In this document: piece after piece, positions 12,201-21,904 of the stretch | Numbering within the stretch: position 1 is the first letter of the stretch | Layout of the letters: each line of letters starts with the position of its first letter | DNA from: Juglans regia | Taxonomy: Eukaryota; Streptophyta; Magnoliopsida; Fagales; Juglandaceae | Reading direction: 5' to 3' | Assembly: GCF_001411555.2 (NCBI RefSeq) | Contig: NC_049901.1 | Coordinates: 14,051,190-14,115,189, forward strand | DNA length: 64,000 nucleotides | Position numbers and translations under genes: made by a program | Notes under the pieces: generated by a model | Told to the model about the DNA's origin: nothing | What the model saw: only the letters and a program-made list of their open reading frames with translations | Databases searched by the model: none

Positions 12201-13608
12201 TCTAGTGCTTGGCTGTGCATAGAGCTTTTGCCACAAGACAACTTTTATAACCTAGAGATATCAATTTGCCATCAGAAATGTTTTTGTTACAAGAACAATT
12301 TACCTGTATTTGATATGGCTTTAGATTCAAACCTATATCTGAGCAAATTCAGCAGGTAAGTTCAGGCAGATAATGAATAAATGATCAGTAGCAACAATAA
12401 AATGATGCAGACACATACGTGATTTTGAACTTGGTCCTTCAGACATGTCAACTGCTTGATGATTTGGCCAGTAAAGTCTAGTGCTTAACAGAGCTGCTGT
12501 TGTAAGTTGTAACAGGGCTAACTGGTTTTTTTTTTTATAATTGTAAGTATATTAATAAAAGAATAGGCAAAAGCCATGTTCAGTACAAAGAATGTCCTAG
12601 CTAAGTAGGAACATTGGAAATAAGGAAAGCATGGAGATCTTGGCCATTAAAGTTAACGGAATTGGCCCAAGTACAAAGAGTTCTAAACAAGAAAGCCTTT
12701 AGTTCCTCTATTGATCTTTCTTTGTCATCAAAAGTCCGTTCGTTACGCTCCTGCCATAAACACCACATGACACAAATAGGCAACATCTTCCATATATTTA
12801 TTTATTTATTTTTAAATAAATGAGCTAGCTTTCTGCAAGCTTTAGTTTTTGTGGTGCCCTTCGCTCCTGCCCTTTTTAGGAGCATTAGAGAACGGAGCGC
12901 ATTGGGTTTCAGACCTACCATAGTCAAGCAATCTTGATTTACAAATGCTTGTGCACTTGTGTATGCAGCAGTACTTGACATGCAATGAGCTCTCTCTTAG
13001 TTTTTGAATATTTCTCTTTTTTCAATGCAGAAACTACACCTCGTAGATACTCCCCATTATCGTTCAGTCAAAGACTAAAGATTGCCATGGATGTTGCTCA
13101 CTGCCTGTTATACCTTCATGATAGAGGTCTGCCACATGGAAATCTGAAACCAACAAATATACTCCTGGAAGGTCCTGATTACAATGCCCGCCTTACTGAT
13201 TATGGTCTTCACAGGCTTATGACGTCGGGTGGCATTGCGGAGCAAATATTAAATCTTGGAGCACTTGGATACTGTGCTCCAGAACTTGCTACTGCTGTTA
13301 AACCAGTTCTGTCATTCAAGGCAGATGTCTATGCACTTGGAGTGATTATAATGGAACTGTTAACCCGGAGAAGTGCTGGTGACATAATATCAGGCCAGTC
13401 GGGAGCTGTTGATCTTACAGATTGGGTTCGACTATGCGATCAGGAAGGACGGAGAATGGATTGTATCGACAGAGACATTACAGGTGGGGAAGAAACTTCC
13501 AAAGCAATGGATGAATTGCTCGGAGTCTCGATCAGGTGTATTCTCCCAGTAAATGAGAGGCCTAACATCAGACAAGTCTTGGACGATCTCTCTTCTGTAT
13601 CTGTTTGA
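3249..13608 (+). CDS. GHR1: LRR receptor-like pseudokinase, GHR1-type (3 exons)
   Basis: Exons are 3249-4185, 8883-10550 and 13031-13608. Phases match at GT/AG borders (TACAG|GTAAAG, GTACAG|GTCC, TATG|GTAAGA, ATGCAG|AAAC), giving 1060 aa, close to Arabidopsis GHR1. Order: signal peptide (about 1-25), N-terminal LRR cap with CPNWRGIVC, a long LRR array spanning the exon 1/2 join (FTG|PVLG), one transmembrane helix (about 604-627), a Ser/Pro-rich juxtamembrane region, and a kinase fold from about 772. The Lys of the VAIK motif is present (LTVKW, K808), but HRD is replaced by HGN (904-906) and DFG by DYG (925-927), so catalysis is unlikely. Known role of the family: GHR1 acts at the guard-cell plasma membrane in ABA and H2O2 signalling and supports SLAC1 anion-channel activation. 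The function here is inferred from architecture. The introns (4697 and 2480 bp) are rich in LINE fragments. Orthology to GHR1 is strongly suggested but no alignment was run. Confidence 0.9.
5183..5425 (-). mobile_element. LINE 3' fragment in intron 1 (antisense)
   Basis: Read on the minus strand this encodes the C-terminal tail of an L1-type ORF2 (FEDRQRSLDELKRFFYNALF, then SWASVIDCNG) followed by a short 3' UTR ending near AATAAAATTTTATTCTCGC. This 3' end type recurs in the window. It is a 5'-truncated insertion antisense to the host gene. Confidence 0.75.
5880..5940 (-). mobile_element. Very short LINE-tail-like fragment
   Basis: TATCTGTAAACAAGAATTTTATTGATGATA matches the antisense 3' tail sequence of other LINE fragments here, for example near 11232-11263. 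It is too short to place firmly and carries no coding remnant. Confidence 0.35.
6436..6530 (-). mobile_element. LINE 3'-tail fragment in intron 1 (antisense)
   Basis: AAATTTTATTAAGTGAAAGA, then TACCCTTGTACACAAGAAGTATA, is the reverse complement of the usual tail (TATACTTCTTGTGTAC...AATAAAATTT). No coding part is recognised. Confidence 0.5.
6650..6692 (+). mobile_element. LINE 3' end with oligo-A tail (sense)
   Basis: TATCAATAAAATTTCTTGCTT followed by an 11-A run is the sense-strand version of the same LINE terminus. Its 5' extent is unclear. Confidence 0.45.
7030..8070 (+). pseudogene. Decayed LINE ORF2 C-terminal fragment in intron 1 (sense)
   Basis: Pieces in several plus frames match the C-terminal half of plant L1 ORF2: EALYWLVVEAKYGSMWG (about 7080), NGSKIPF then WYDFWCG about 7200-7240, a zinc-binding region with NLLLHCELAK (about 7752-7785), and MWCIWLE plus VEDQEWTLMD near 7895-7960. 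Frames are broken repeatedly, so it is non-coding. It lies sense to the host gene and is about 1 kb long. Confidence 0.75.
8160..8610 (+). pseudogene. Second LINE ORF2 C-terminal relic in intron 1 (sense)
   Basis: Plus-strand frames give EENANNLSFHYE, LWDGMIIPRQVVGPVACWGG and, further on, FKDYKRTIV and LFLAAPSEFQ, which resemble the zf-RVT/C-terminal region of L1 ORF2, ending in a CAATAAAATCTTG-type tail. It follows closely after the 7030-8070 relic but repeats the same ORF2 region, so it is a separate insertion or a duplicated segment. Confidence 0.6.
10580..10792 (+). mobile_element. MITE with TTTGTTTTC inverted termini, intron 2
   Basis: The left end GCCTCGTTTGTTTTTG and the right end GAAAACAAACGAGACC are near-perfect inverted repeats around a 213-bp AT-rich body with GATGAGATGAGTTG arms. 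This is the best preserved copy of the family. It starts about 30 bp after the exon 2 splice donor. I could not define a clean target-site duplication. Confidence 0.8.
11228..11300 (-). mobile_element. LINE 3'-tail fragment, intron 2 (antisense)
   Basis: TTTTTTTGATCGGTAAATAAG followed by AATTTTATTGATGATAGAATG is the antisense oligo-A/tail signature of the LINE family. No coding remnant is attached. Confidence 0.45.
11955..12095 (-). mobile_element. LINE 3'-end fragment, intron 2 (antisense)
   Basis: An oligo-T run followed by GTAATAAGAAATTTTATTGA, then AGTACATATGAAGTATACAAGA and CTAGGAACTAGAAA, is the same terminal sequence as the fragment at 5183. It is a 5'-truncated insertion of roughly 140 bp. 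Confidence 0.65.
12522..12790 (-). mobile_element. 5'-truncated LINE with coding tail, intron 2 (antisense)
   Basis: An oligo-T run at 12522 marks the poly-A tail. The minus strand then encodes an uninterrupted ORF2 C-terminus at 12601-12786 with VMWCLWQERNERTFDD and KERSIEELKAFLF. The short open frame is a LINE fragment, not a host exon, and lies antisense to the host gene. Confidence 0.8.
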
Positions 13609-14700
13609 AAATTTTTGTACATGGGTCTTGGAATTAGTTTTTTTGGTTCCTTGACACCCCCTCCCCCCCAATGTTTCTCTTAATTCTTTTCTCCTTAATT
13701 GGTTTCAAGCCTTGTGATTTTGGGCTAAATGATCAAATTCTTTTGTTATTTTGAAAATCTTCTTGTAAAGAGACCTGCATCCGTTGATTATTTGACAGTC
13801 AGTGCTTGGGTTTGATCTAAATTGAGAAGGATTTTGATTCTTTTGGGTTCTCAGCATGTTCTTTTTTGACAGGCATATAACATGGCTCGCAACGTGAAAA
13901 GGGAATATTTGCCCTTTTTATTTCCCCCACCCTCTTGTGGTTATTTTTCTAGTGTTATTTGCTCCTTTTTAGACTCTGGTAAGGGAAACAAGCCATTTCA
14001 TTCTCATTTTTGCTTGAAAGCCGGTTTGATTTGGAGAATATGAAGGCGTTTACACGCACAAAATTTAAATAACGTAATGTTCCTGAATTTCCAGAGTTGG
14101 AGCCCAAGAGTCTGTTTGGGGTTGTGGCATGAGTCTTAAAAAATGCTTAAATAGTTTTAAAAGCTCTTTAATGGAAAAATTAAATGTTATATATTAAAGT
14201 ATTTTTTAATTTCAAATAAGTTAAAAATTTCGTTTCAAACATATTTTTTTTGGATAATGCAGAACGTAATTCAAATTTTAAAAATATTGTCAATAGATAA
14301 AAATACTCATACAACTTTTAAATAATTACAACTTTTAAACTCTTAAGGATGTCATAATCTTTAAAAATTCAAATAATCATTATTTTTATCTTAATTTATT
14401 TCTAAACATACATAACATGTTTGTAAGTATTTTAAACATATTATTATCAAATAAAAAATAAATTTTTAATAATAAAATTTATTACTTAAATTATAAATTA
14501 TAAATTATATTTCTCACTACAATTCCAAATATATACTAAAGAGTTGCTACTGCTAAAGCCCATAAAATCGTCTCTTTTCCTTGCGTAAAGAAAGTAAAGA
14601 AAAATCTACCTTCAGTAGTTTCAACCTATAAAAAAGAGGCTTTAATAAGTTCCTCAAGGCTTGGGAGTTTCAACCTAATAAATACGGTCCTTTTTTCACT
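13609..14700. other. 3' flank of the GHR1-like gene and intergenic AT-rich DNA
   Basis: The first 250 bp or so after the TGA probably hold the 3' UTR, with T-rich stretches such as TTTTGTTATTTTG. From about 14150 the sequence is AT-rich with no coding signal. Confidence 0.5.
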
Positions 14701-14704
14701 GGTC

Positions 14705-14890
14705 GCGTTTGCAATTTTGATAAGATGAGATATTTTATTAAAAATTAAATAAAATATTATTAGAATATAATTTTTTAATATAATTTTTATTTTGAGATTT
14801 AAAAAAATTAAATTATTTATTATATTTTGTGTGAAAGTTTGATAAAGTTGTAATGATGAGATGAAATGATTTTGTATATCCAAATCGGGC
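14705..14890 (+). mobile_element. MITE copy, GATGAGATGA family
   Basis: GATAAGATGAGAT, then AAATAAAATATTATTAGAAT, TTTATTATATTTTGTGTGAA and TAATGATGAGATGAAATGAT, follows the same order as the 10580 copy and ends TTTGTATATCCAAATCGGGC. The termini are diverged. Confidence 0.65.
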
Positions 14891-14937
14891 TCATGAAGGT
14901 GAGGCTTTTTCTCTCTAGGTTGCCTTGGTAAGCTTAG

Positions 14938-15408
14938 GCCCTATTTGGTTGTTTTTTTTTTGAAACCAAAGAACCTCGTGTATTCATTCATCATACTGTA
15001 AACCTGAACAATTTATATCCTTACATACTTGTAAAAAAGTAAAAGCAGGACATTCATCTATCCATATTTGGTTGTTAGACTATACTGAGATCAACTCAAT
15101 GCAATCTAATTTTAAGCTGAGTATAATATTCAAATATCTAACTCTCAAATCAATAAACTCATATAAACTCAAAACCTCTTTACATTTGAGATCCACAACT
15201 TTTTTCAATACAATATATCTTTACACGCGAGACCCACAACCCTTTTCAAATTCTCATAAATATATCTAAACTTATTTTAACATCTAAAGTCTAAATACAT
15301 TTAAATTTGTCATAAGTGAGCCCTATAAAACTTACTCTATCATATCAATTCATTACTATTCATAAAGAACTCAGTTCATCTCGATTCAACTCAACATCTA
15401 AACGTAGA
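14938..15408 (+). mobile_element. MITE with TIRs, interrupted by a nested insertion
   Basis: Ignoring the insertion at 14954-15064, the left end reads CTATTTGGTTGTTAGAC then TATACTGAGATCAACTCA. The reverse complement of the right end reads CTACGTTTAGATGTTGAG then TTGAATCGAGATGAACTGA. This is a diverged inverted repeat of about 37 bp. The body is AT-rich and non-coding. A DNA-transposon-derived MITE is the best reading. Confidence 0.55.
14954..15064 (-). mobile_element. Short A-tailed retroinsertion inside a MITE
   Basis: The insert starts with an oligo-T run (the poly-A of a minus-strand element). It is flanked by a 12-bp direct repeat TATTTGGTTGTT at 14942-14953 and 15065-15076. This is the signature of target-primed reverse transcription. 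The 111-bp body has no coding potential, so it could be a SINE or a heavily 5'-truncated LINE. Confidence 0.7.
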
Positions 15409-15448
15409 GTTCCTATCTCTCGGGTTTAAGTCTGGGGAGTTTGGGAGT

Positions 15449-16528
15449 ATGAAGGGAGATTTGTCCAGTATGTATGAGAATCTCAAGTTAACTGAAGATG
15501 AACAACAGGAGGTGGAGATCAATGAGGAAGATATACGCTGGACTGTGGAGAAGAGCAAGAAGTGCATAATGGCATGTGTCATGGCTGAAAAGGAAATCAA
15601 CAGAGGTGCTTTTAAAAATACATTACCCAAAGTTTGGCAAACAGAAGGTAAAGCAGTATTTACTGAGATGGGAAGGAACAAATTCTTAATTGAATTTGCA
15701 CAAAGTGATGATAAGAGAAGGGTTATGCATGGTCGTCCGTGGTCCTTTGATAAGTTTCTAATTTGTTGAAAGGACTGTGAAGTGTTGTTACAATTCCAGG
15801 GATGTTCAGTTTACATCTGAACCTTTTTGGATCCAATGTCACGACTTACCATATGCTGGCATGAACTATGGTATGGGGGGAGAAAGATAGGACAGACTGT
15901 GGGAGAGGTACTCAGAGTGGATGTGAATGGTGGTGGAACGGATGGGGGGAGTTTTTTACGCACCAAAGTTATGGTGGACTTGTCTAAACCTTTGGCAAGA
16001 GGAAGGTTTCTGAGGCTTGGGAATAAGAAGTACTGGACCTCTTTCAAATATTAGAAGTTGCCTAATTTCTGTTATCACTATGGTTTGATCAATCACTTGG
16101 TTGGAAGATGTGCTAAAATGGAGATGGAACTGAGTGCTAAGGAAAGTTTCACCCCTCAGTATGGTGCATGGCTTCGGGCTAGTTCAAAAAGGCCTTCTTC
16201 CAATGGTTTTCCGGCAAGGCAAGGTGAGACAGATGCAGCTTCATCGGAAAGTCATAGGAGAAAGGCCATAGCAGAGGATCTCAAGGAATTTTCTAAGCAA
16301 GGAAAAGATGCACAAAAAAAGGGCGAGGAGGAGGATTCTCAGGGAAATCCCTTAACTGTAGGGGATGTACAATATTTTATGTCTAAAAGGGATGGTTTAA
16401 AACTCTCTGAGGAGAGCATTACTTTGGAGGTTTTCCCCCCTTTATTCATCCATTGTGATTACAATATGAATGAGAAGTCTTATTCCTTCAAAAAAAAAAA
16501 AAAAAAAGGATGCTTTAATAATTTGTAA
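15449..16528 (+). pseudogene. LINE ORF1 relic (DUF4283 and zinc knuckle)
   Basis: A DUF4283-like N-terminal domain (15449-15769) ends in a stop after RPWSFDKFLIC. The frame then shifts: FTSEPFWIQCHDLPYAGMN is readable in another frame near 15808-15870, after which IGQTVGEVLRVDV continues. The zinc knuckle near 16064 reads CYHYGLINHLVGRC, so the second Cys of the CCHC motif has become Tyr. A Lys/Glu-rich tail follows. A run of about 17 A lies near 16491. This is the nucleic-acid-binding ORF of an L1-type LINE with no ORF2 alongside, and it is not functional. Confidence 0.8.
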
Positions 16529-16529
16529 T

Positions 16530-17141
16530 CCAATGACATAACTCTCTCTAATGCAGAAGAGGACTTTCCGGCTCTCTCTATGCAATCTAAAAAACAAGAC
16601 TTTTCAACTCTCGTTAATGATATTTTGCTCCTATTTAGTCAAATCATCCACTCTCATTCACTTCATTAATAATAATTAAATAATATATAATTAATTTTAA
16701 AATGGTTAAATTAAAGTGTATATATGTATATATATAATTTCATTAGTAATTTTCATATGAGAGCTTTCTAGTTTCTTATTAAATTTCTTTTTAGCATACC
16801 TATTTAGCTTTATAACTATCGGATTCATAAAGTTCACTATTTTGAGAAACTTCAAGAGCCTTTAATTATTTCTCTTGATGACTAGTTACTTTATCACATA
16901 ATATAAACATATATATATATATATATATATATTTTATCTTACTCTACATTCGAGCAAAGTTTGTAAATCAAGGTGCTAATGTTGACACTTAGATTTTATT
17001 TATTACATAGTACTGAATTCAAGCAAACTTTAGTTACATAATACTATTTTCTTCTACAAAACTAAATTATTCCTTTGCATACAAATCTACGCATTCCAAT
17101 TGCAGAAATCAGCAACCAAAAATAGAGAAAATATAAATTTG
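16530..17141. other. Intergenic AT-rich DNA downstream of the P450
   Basis: No gene is seen. There is a (TA)n tract at about 16909-16933. The part nearest 17141 should contain the 3' UTR of the minus-strand P450. Confidence 0.6.
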
Positions 17142-18859
17142 TCAATGGTGAAGGCGATAACGAGGAATGGCAAGTAGATGCTTGGCTCTAGGAACAGTAA
17201 TACCAAACGCCTCAGTCATATCCAACTCAGTTGGCTGTATGTTATCTGGAAGGTCCCAATCAAAGCAATGCACAAGTTGTGCTAGCACTAGCCGGAACAC
17301 AGTCAGACCCAATTGCATCCCTGGGCAACTTCTTCTGCCAGCACCAAATGGGATTAGTCGGAAGTCACGTCCCCTGAGATCTATGTTACTCCCAACAAAC
17401 CTCTCCGGGAAGAACTTCTCTGCATCACTCCAAACACTCGGATCTCTCCCGATGGCCCATAAGTTTATCATCACTCTAGACTTTCCGGGTATGTGGAAAC
17501 CATTAACTGTGCAATCTTCCCTGGCCTCATGAGGAATCATAAGTGGTGCTACTGGATGTAGCCTTAAGGTTTCCTTTACAATCATGTCCAAGTACTCCAA
17601 TCTATCCAAGTCTGCTTCCTCTACCATCCTCTTCAAGCCAACCTCAGTTTCTAACTCCTTTTGAAGCTTCTTCATTACCCGTGGATGCTTCATTAGTTCT
17701 GAGAGTGCCCACTCAATTGCCGTTGCCGAAGTGTCCATCGAGGCTGCAAGCATGTCCTGCCACCAAAATTTTGATATGTGAAATTAGCGTAATATCTGAA
17801 TCCAATTGTAGAGTTATACATAATTCTGTTCTTCACGCATCTATTTGACTACGTTAAGTATTACACAACTACCTAATAAACTATAAGTTTTATAAATCTT
17901 TTTTGACTTATACTTTGATTCCTTGCTAAATCAATACATGAATGCAAGTGGTATGAAAACTTACTTACCAAAATGATGGCTTTGATGTTGGACCTTTCAA
18001 TAGAGTACTCAGATTCTCTTGACCCCATGAGCCTCAGCATGACATCAACAAAGTCGTCGTTGGTCTTATTTTCATCCTTGGACTGGATATGCTCATCAAT
18101 GATCTTCTCAAAAAAATTATCCAAGATCTTACTAACAGCCTTCATGCGTCGTGTTAGCCCCTGAAGATCAAAGGGACGAATACAAGGAATATAATCGGCT
18201 AGGTTAGGAACTGCTCCAAGATACAGAACCTCGTGCATTACAGCCTTGAATCCCTTCTCATCAAGATCTTTGTCCTCGTACTTCTTCCCAAACACCATAC
18301 GGCATGACATATCCGCATTCAGAGATATAAGCTTGGCACTCAGATCTACAGCAACACAATTACTGGCGGCCTCTTGAATAAACTTCACCAGTAGGCCAGT
18401 CTCTTCATTTCTCATGGATTTGAAAGAATCGATTTTAACGTTGCTAAGCATTTCGAGGGTGCACATCTTGCGTATGTTGCGCCAATAAGAGCCGTACGGA
18501 GCAAAGATCATGTTCCTTTGCCCATAATTGATGTGCTTTGCAGACACCATAGGTGGTCTACTAGCAAACACAAGGTCGTGTGCTTTAAGGAAGAGCTCGG
18601 CAGCTTGAGGCGAGGAGACAACAATAGCAGGCACCAAACCTAAGCACAAGTGCATGATGGGGCCATATTTCTGGGCTAGTCGCTGTAGATTTCGATGAGG
18701 CAACTCCCCCAAAATATGAAGGCTCCCAAAGATGGGGAACCCTCTTGGGCCAGGTGGTAATTTCCTATTCTTGTTCCAGCTTTTCAATGCCCATTGTCGC
18801 AGGAGATGTGCGAGCACAAGCAGTGCGAGTATGCTCCATGTCCAAGACACGGTGGCCAT
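17142..18859 (-). CDS. Cytochrome P450, CYP71 clan (CYP736A-like), 2 exons
   Basis: Exon 1 is 17969-18859 and exon 2 is 17142-17756, both on the minus strand, joined in phase 0 across a 212-bp intron (TTG|GTAAGT ... GCAG|GAC). The product is 501 aa, a normal length. Order: N-terminal ER membrane anchor (about 8-21), proline hinge PPGP (35-38), helix-I oxygen-activation segment AASMDTS (301-307), ExxR as ETLR (359-362), PERF (414-417) and heme loop [10 protein letters not shown] (434-443) with the axial Cys at 441. All are intact. The family uses NADPH-P450 reductase electrons for mono-oxygenation at the ER surface. CYP71-clan members act in specialised metabolism, and the substrate cannot be read from the sequence. 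The N-terminus and helix I resemble CYP736A proteins as I recall them, so the subfamily is tentative. Confidence 0.92.
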
Positions 18860-18979
18860 GTTTGATTCAGATGCGGTAAATGACCGAGTTTCAGGAGAGG
18901 TACTAGATTCAGCTGCTACTGGAGTCTCTCTTCATTCCATTCCTTGATATAGGAAGAGAAATGTTACACTCAAAGAGAT

Positions 18980-18985
18980 CACGTG
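18980..18985. promoter_or_regulatory. G-box (CACGTG) upstream of the P450
   Basis: A palindromic CACGTG inside GATCACGTGAAA lies 121 bp upstream of the P450 start codon. It is followed about 15 bp further upstream by an inverted TTTTACGTGATT. G-boxes are bound by bZIP/bHLH factors in plants. Regulation of this P450 through it is inference. Confidence 0.4.
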
Positions 18986-19028
18986 AAAAATAAAAGTGAT
19001 TTTACGTGATTAGATATATCAAATCAGA
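18985..19028 (+). repeat. Dispersed repeat, copy 1
   Basis: AAATAAAAGTGATTTTACGT then GATTAGATATATCAAATCA is repeated with a few changes at 20549-20587 (AAATAAATGTGATTTCACGT then GATTAGATATATCAAATCA). It may be the terminus of an uncharacterised element. Confidence 0.6.
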
Positions 19029-19179
19029 AAATGTCTACTTACAAACGGCCAGGGAAACCGCGGGGGCACCGCGTCCCATGTGGCCGGTTGACTTTTCTTA
19101 TATTTTGTTTCCTGTTGCATTTAAAGCCTCCAATTGAATTAAAAACTTGAAACTGACTTCATGTTTTTCTCTCGTCTTT

Positions 19180-19234
19180 CCTCGCATCGTCTGCATCCGC
19201 ATCTGCATCCGCGTCTGCATCTGCATCTGCATCC
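19180..19234. repeat. Hexanucleotide repeat (CATCTG/CATCCG)n
   Basis: Repeated GCATCTGCATCCGC-type units run from about 19187, giving about eight to nine imperfect hexamers. Confidence 0.75.
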
Positions 19235-19797
19235 GGAATAGATCTCTGGAAGAACATAGCCGAGTTGAAGAATAGAAAAAACATTATAATTTTAGAGAAC
19301 TATAAAAATAATATATCAACTGCAAATAAAATTTTTCTTCCTCAAAATCAACTTTACCAGCTTTTTCCTCTCCTTTCATATTCTTCTGGTTTTCTCTTCA
19401 TAGTCTTTTCCTAAACAACCAAAAAGGTATAGATCTATGGAAGTATAACATTTTCTTTGCTTTTTGTTCTGGTTTTTTTTTATTTTTTATTTTTATGAAG
19501 GGGTTTATGGAGATTAGAATTTGTTATCTGAAATGGTGGTGAATTGGTGGGTGGGATTTGTGTGTGCAGCAATTTCTAATAGTCCGATGATGAAGTTTGA
19601 GAGTGGGTATACTGTGTAGATGATGTTTAACAGTAGAAAGCTTGGCCTTACTCTGTTGAGGTGTTGCCCAGTGGAGAGCGACAAAATTTTTTTTTCCCAT
19701 AAATAGTGACAATCTATTGTTTGGCTTGCAGATGAGAGCATATTTTAGAGAGAGAGAGGGGGGGAGGGGGTTGCAAACGACGACCACTTTCAACAGA

Positions 19798-19918
19798 TTC
19801 GGCTACCCATAACGCTACCCACGAGTCCACGACGATGACCACCGGCACAGATTTGGCTACTCAAGACCGGCTACCCACGATGATGACCACTGGTTCAGAC
19901 CCACGACGACGATGACAC
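19798..19918. repeat. Degenerate minisatellite (CTACCCACGACGATGACCAC-like)
   Basis: Phrases such as GGCTACCCA, CACGACGATGACCACCGG, CCACGATGATGACCACTGG and CCCACGACGACGATGACAC recur about every 30-50 bp. This CG-rich patch is out of keeping with its surroundings. No frame across it is convincing. Confidence 0.5.
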
Positions 19919-20140
19919 TCTCTTGATTTTCCATTTCCTTGTTTTGTACTTCATGACTCCGTTGGTTTTGTCACTTTCTTTTTTCTTCTCTCTTTTTCTT
20001 AATAATATATTTATTAGCAGGTTGCTCAACGGTTACTCGTCTCGGTTGTACGTAGAAGAACTGATCAAATCATGTTGGATTTATTGTATTCCACGTATTC
20101 CATTAAAATCATGTTGAAAAATAAGAGTCTCTATTCATTG

Positions 20141-20141
20141 T

Positions 20142-20186
<45 letters not shown>
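20141..20186. repeat. (TA)n microsatellite
   Basis: About 22 uninterrupted TA units. Confidence 0.95.
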
Positions 20187-20188
<2 letters not shown>

Positions 20189-20423
20189 GAAAACTGTCTA
20201 TTACAAGCAGACATTACATGAAAATAAATGCATCCTGCTACGTACAACCGGCGAAGAAAAACCACCGAGTAATCGGCTTACGTGGCTTTATGCCACATCA
20301 GTCGATATATTAAAAAAAAAAAAGATGGATACTTTGATGCGTGACTTATGAAACTAGAGACACTTCCCCAAATTTGAGAGCACAAGGACCATTAAAATTC
20401 AAAAACTCGAAACACACCTTACA

Positions 20424-20555
20424 ATGACTTCTCCTAAACAATCCGCAACCGAGAAAAAGACTAGAACAACCAAACCCACAAAATCACCTAAGAAGCAAAC
20501 TGCGGTTTTAGCCACAAATCCACCTGCTATTTTTCCTGCAAAATCTGAGAAATAA
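20424..20555 (+). CDS. Small Lys/Thr-rich ORF, unknown, doubtful
   Basis: A 43-residue frame begins MTSPKQSATEKKTRTTKPTK and ends PAKSEK. Its composition looks more protein-like than that of neighbouring frames, being basic and Ser/Thr/Pro-rich. It could be a fragment of a longer gene or a retroelement gag. The stop codon lies inside copy 2 of the dispersed repeat (20549-20587). There is no domain, promoter or neighbour support. Confidence 0.2.
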   Translation: MTSPKQSATEKKTRTTKPTKSPKKQTAVLATNPPAIFPAKSEK

Positions 20556-20612
20556 ATGTGATTTCACGTGATTAGATATATCAAATCATGTTGGATTTAT
20601 TGTATTCCACGT
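20549..20612 (+). repeat. Dispersed repeat, copy 2
   Basis: The left half matches 18985-19028. The right half (AAATCATGTTGGATTTATTG then TATTCCACG) also occurs at 20067-20096. It therefore joins two pieces found separately elsewhere in this gene-poor zone. Confidence 0.6.
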
Positions 20613-20619
20613 TTTCACA

Positions 20620-21900
20620 GACATTAACATTGTTAGGTTGAGGCAGTGACAATCGAACCACGTACGATTTGATTTGAAGTTAAGTTCTTGACTTTTGTGG
20701 AAGCACAGATAATTTTTTGTTCACATGCGGAAAGATGTGCAACTTGCACGTTGAAAACGATCCTAGATTTTATACATGAATAAATATAAAAGATGTCTCT
20801 TCAAAAAATTTATAATTTTTGCCTCTCTCTATACTTTATTTTTCTTATAGTTCTAAAATTTTATTTAATTTCTATACATTATCTATTTTTAAGGATGTGG
20901 TCTCTCCATAATTATTAAAATTAAATTTAAAAAAAATAATAAATTTATTAATATGGATCCTAAATTTTTTTGTTATAAAATATTAAACTTCTTAATAAAA
21001 AATCCAAAGTAAAAATATAAAAGAAAAAAATCATTTAAAATCAATGATTTATATGAAAAATAATTAAAAAAATTTATCTTCTAAATTTTATTGAGTAAGA
21101 AAATAATTTATTTAAACTCTTAATTATAACAATATATGTTTAATGTGACATGAAAATATCTAGATTTAGCTGATGGTCTTTAATTGCAGCTGAGTTGCCA
21201 AAGGTTGTCTGTTGGAATGACAACCCAGGACGCTGAGGTTGCCTAAGCCTGGTGAGAATGAGATGCTTTTAGCTGTCCATGGCTCATGGCTCACCCAATA
21301 CAGTGGTCTTTCTAGGGGCAGGCAAAGATTGTTGCTATAAAGGGTCTCTTTACAAACAATTTTAAAGAGTCAGTGCTAAATGCCCCCATTGCCCCGCTCT
21401 TTTGTGTGTGTATATATATTTAAAAATTTTGTAAGCACAAGAGTTTTTATAAAAATAAATTTATAAATTGACATAATTTTATATAATATGTTAGATTATT
21501 TTTATTATAAATTTACAAATTGATATGTTATATTATAAAATAGATCTAACGTATCATATAAAATTATGTTAATTTATAAATTTATTTTTATTAAATTTTT
21601 TTATGAATATAATAAATTTTTTTGTGAGTATAATAATTTTATTTTTATTTTTTATTTTTTATGAAATGACTTGATATTGTCGCATCATTTAGATTCTATT
21701 GGCCAAAGGTCTATGGTGTGATCGTCACAAATTCTCAATCTTCAAAATAGAGGTATTGGTGTCAAAACCCTGTCCAAATGTATTAAAAAAATAAAAAATA
21801 GACTTTTTTTTTTTTTTGATGGGAGAAAAAATAGACTTTGGTATTAATAACACGTGGTACTACCAGACCTAGAAGGGCATAATAAGATTTGATTTGGACG
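20620..21900. other. Gene-free AT-rich region
   Basis: I see no gene. There is a slightly more GC-rich patch at 21180-21330 without a long frame. The rest is AT-rich, with inverted-looking AAATTTATAAATTG motifs around 21430-21620 that may be MITE debris. Confidence 0.5.
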
Positions 21901-21904
21901 GTAG

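Noticed and set aside
12601..12786. Possible small antisense gene in intron 2
   Set aside because: The peptide is the C-terminus of LINE ORF2 next to an oligo-T tail, so it is a retroelement fragment.
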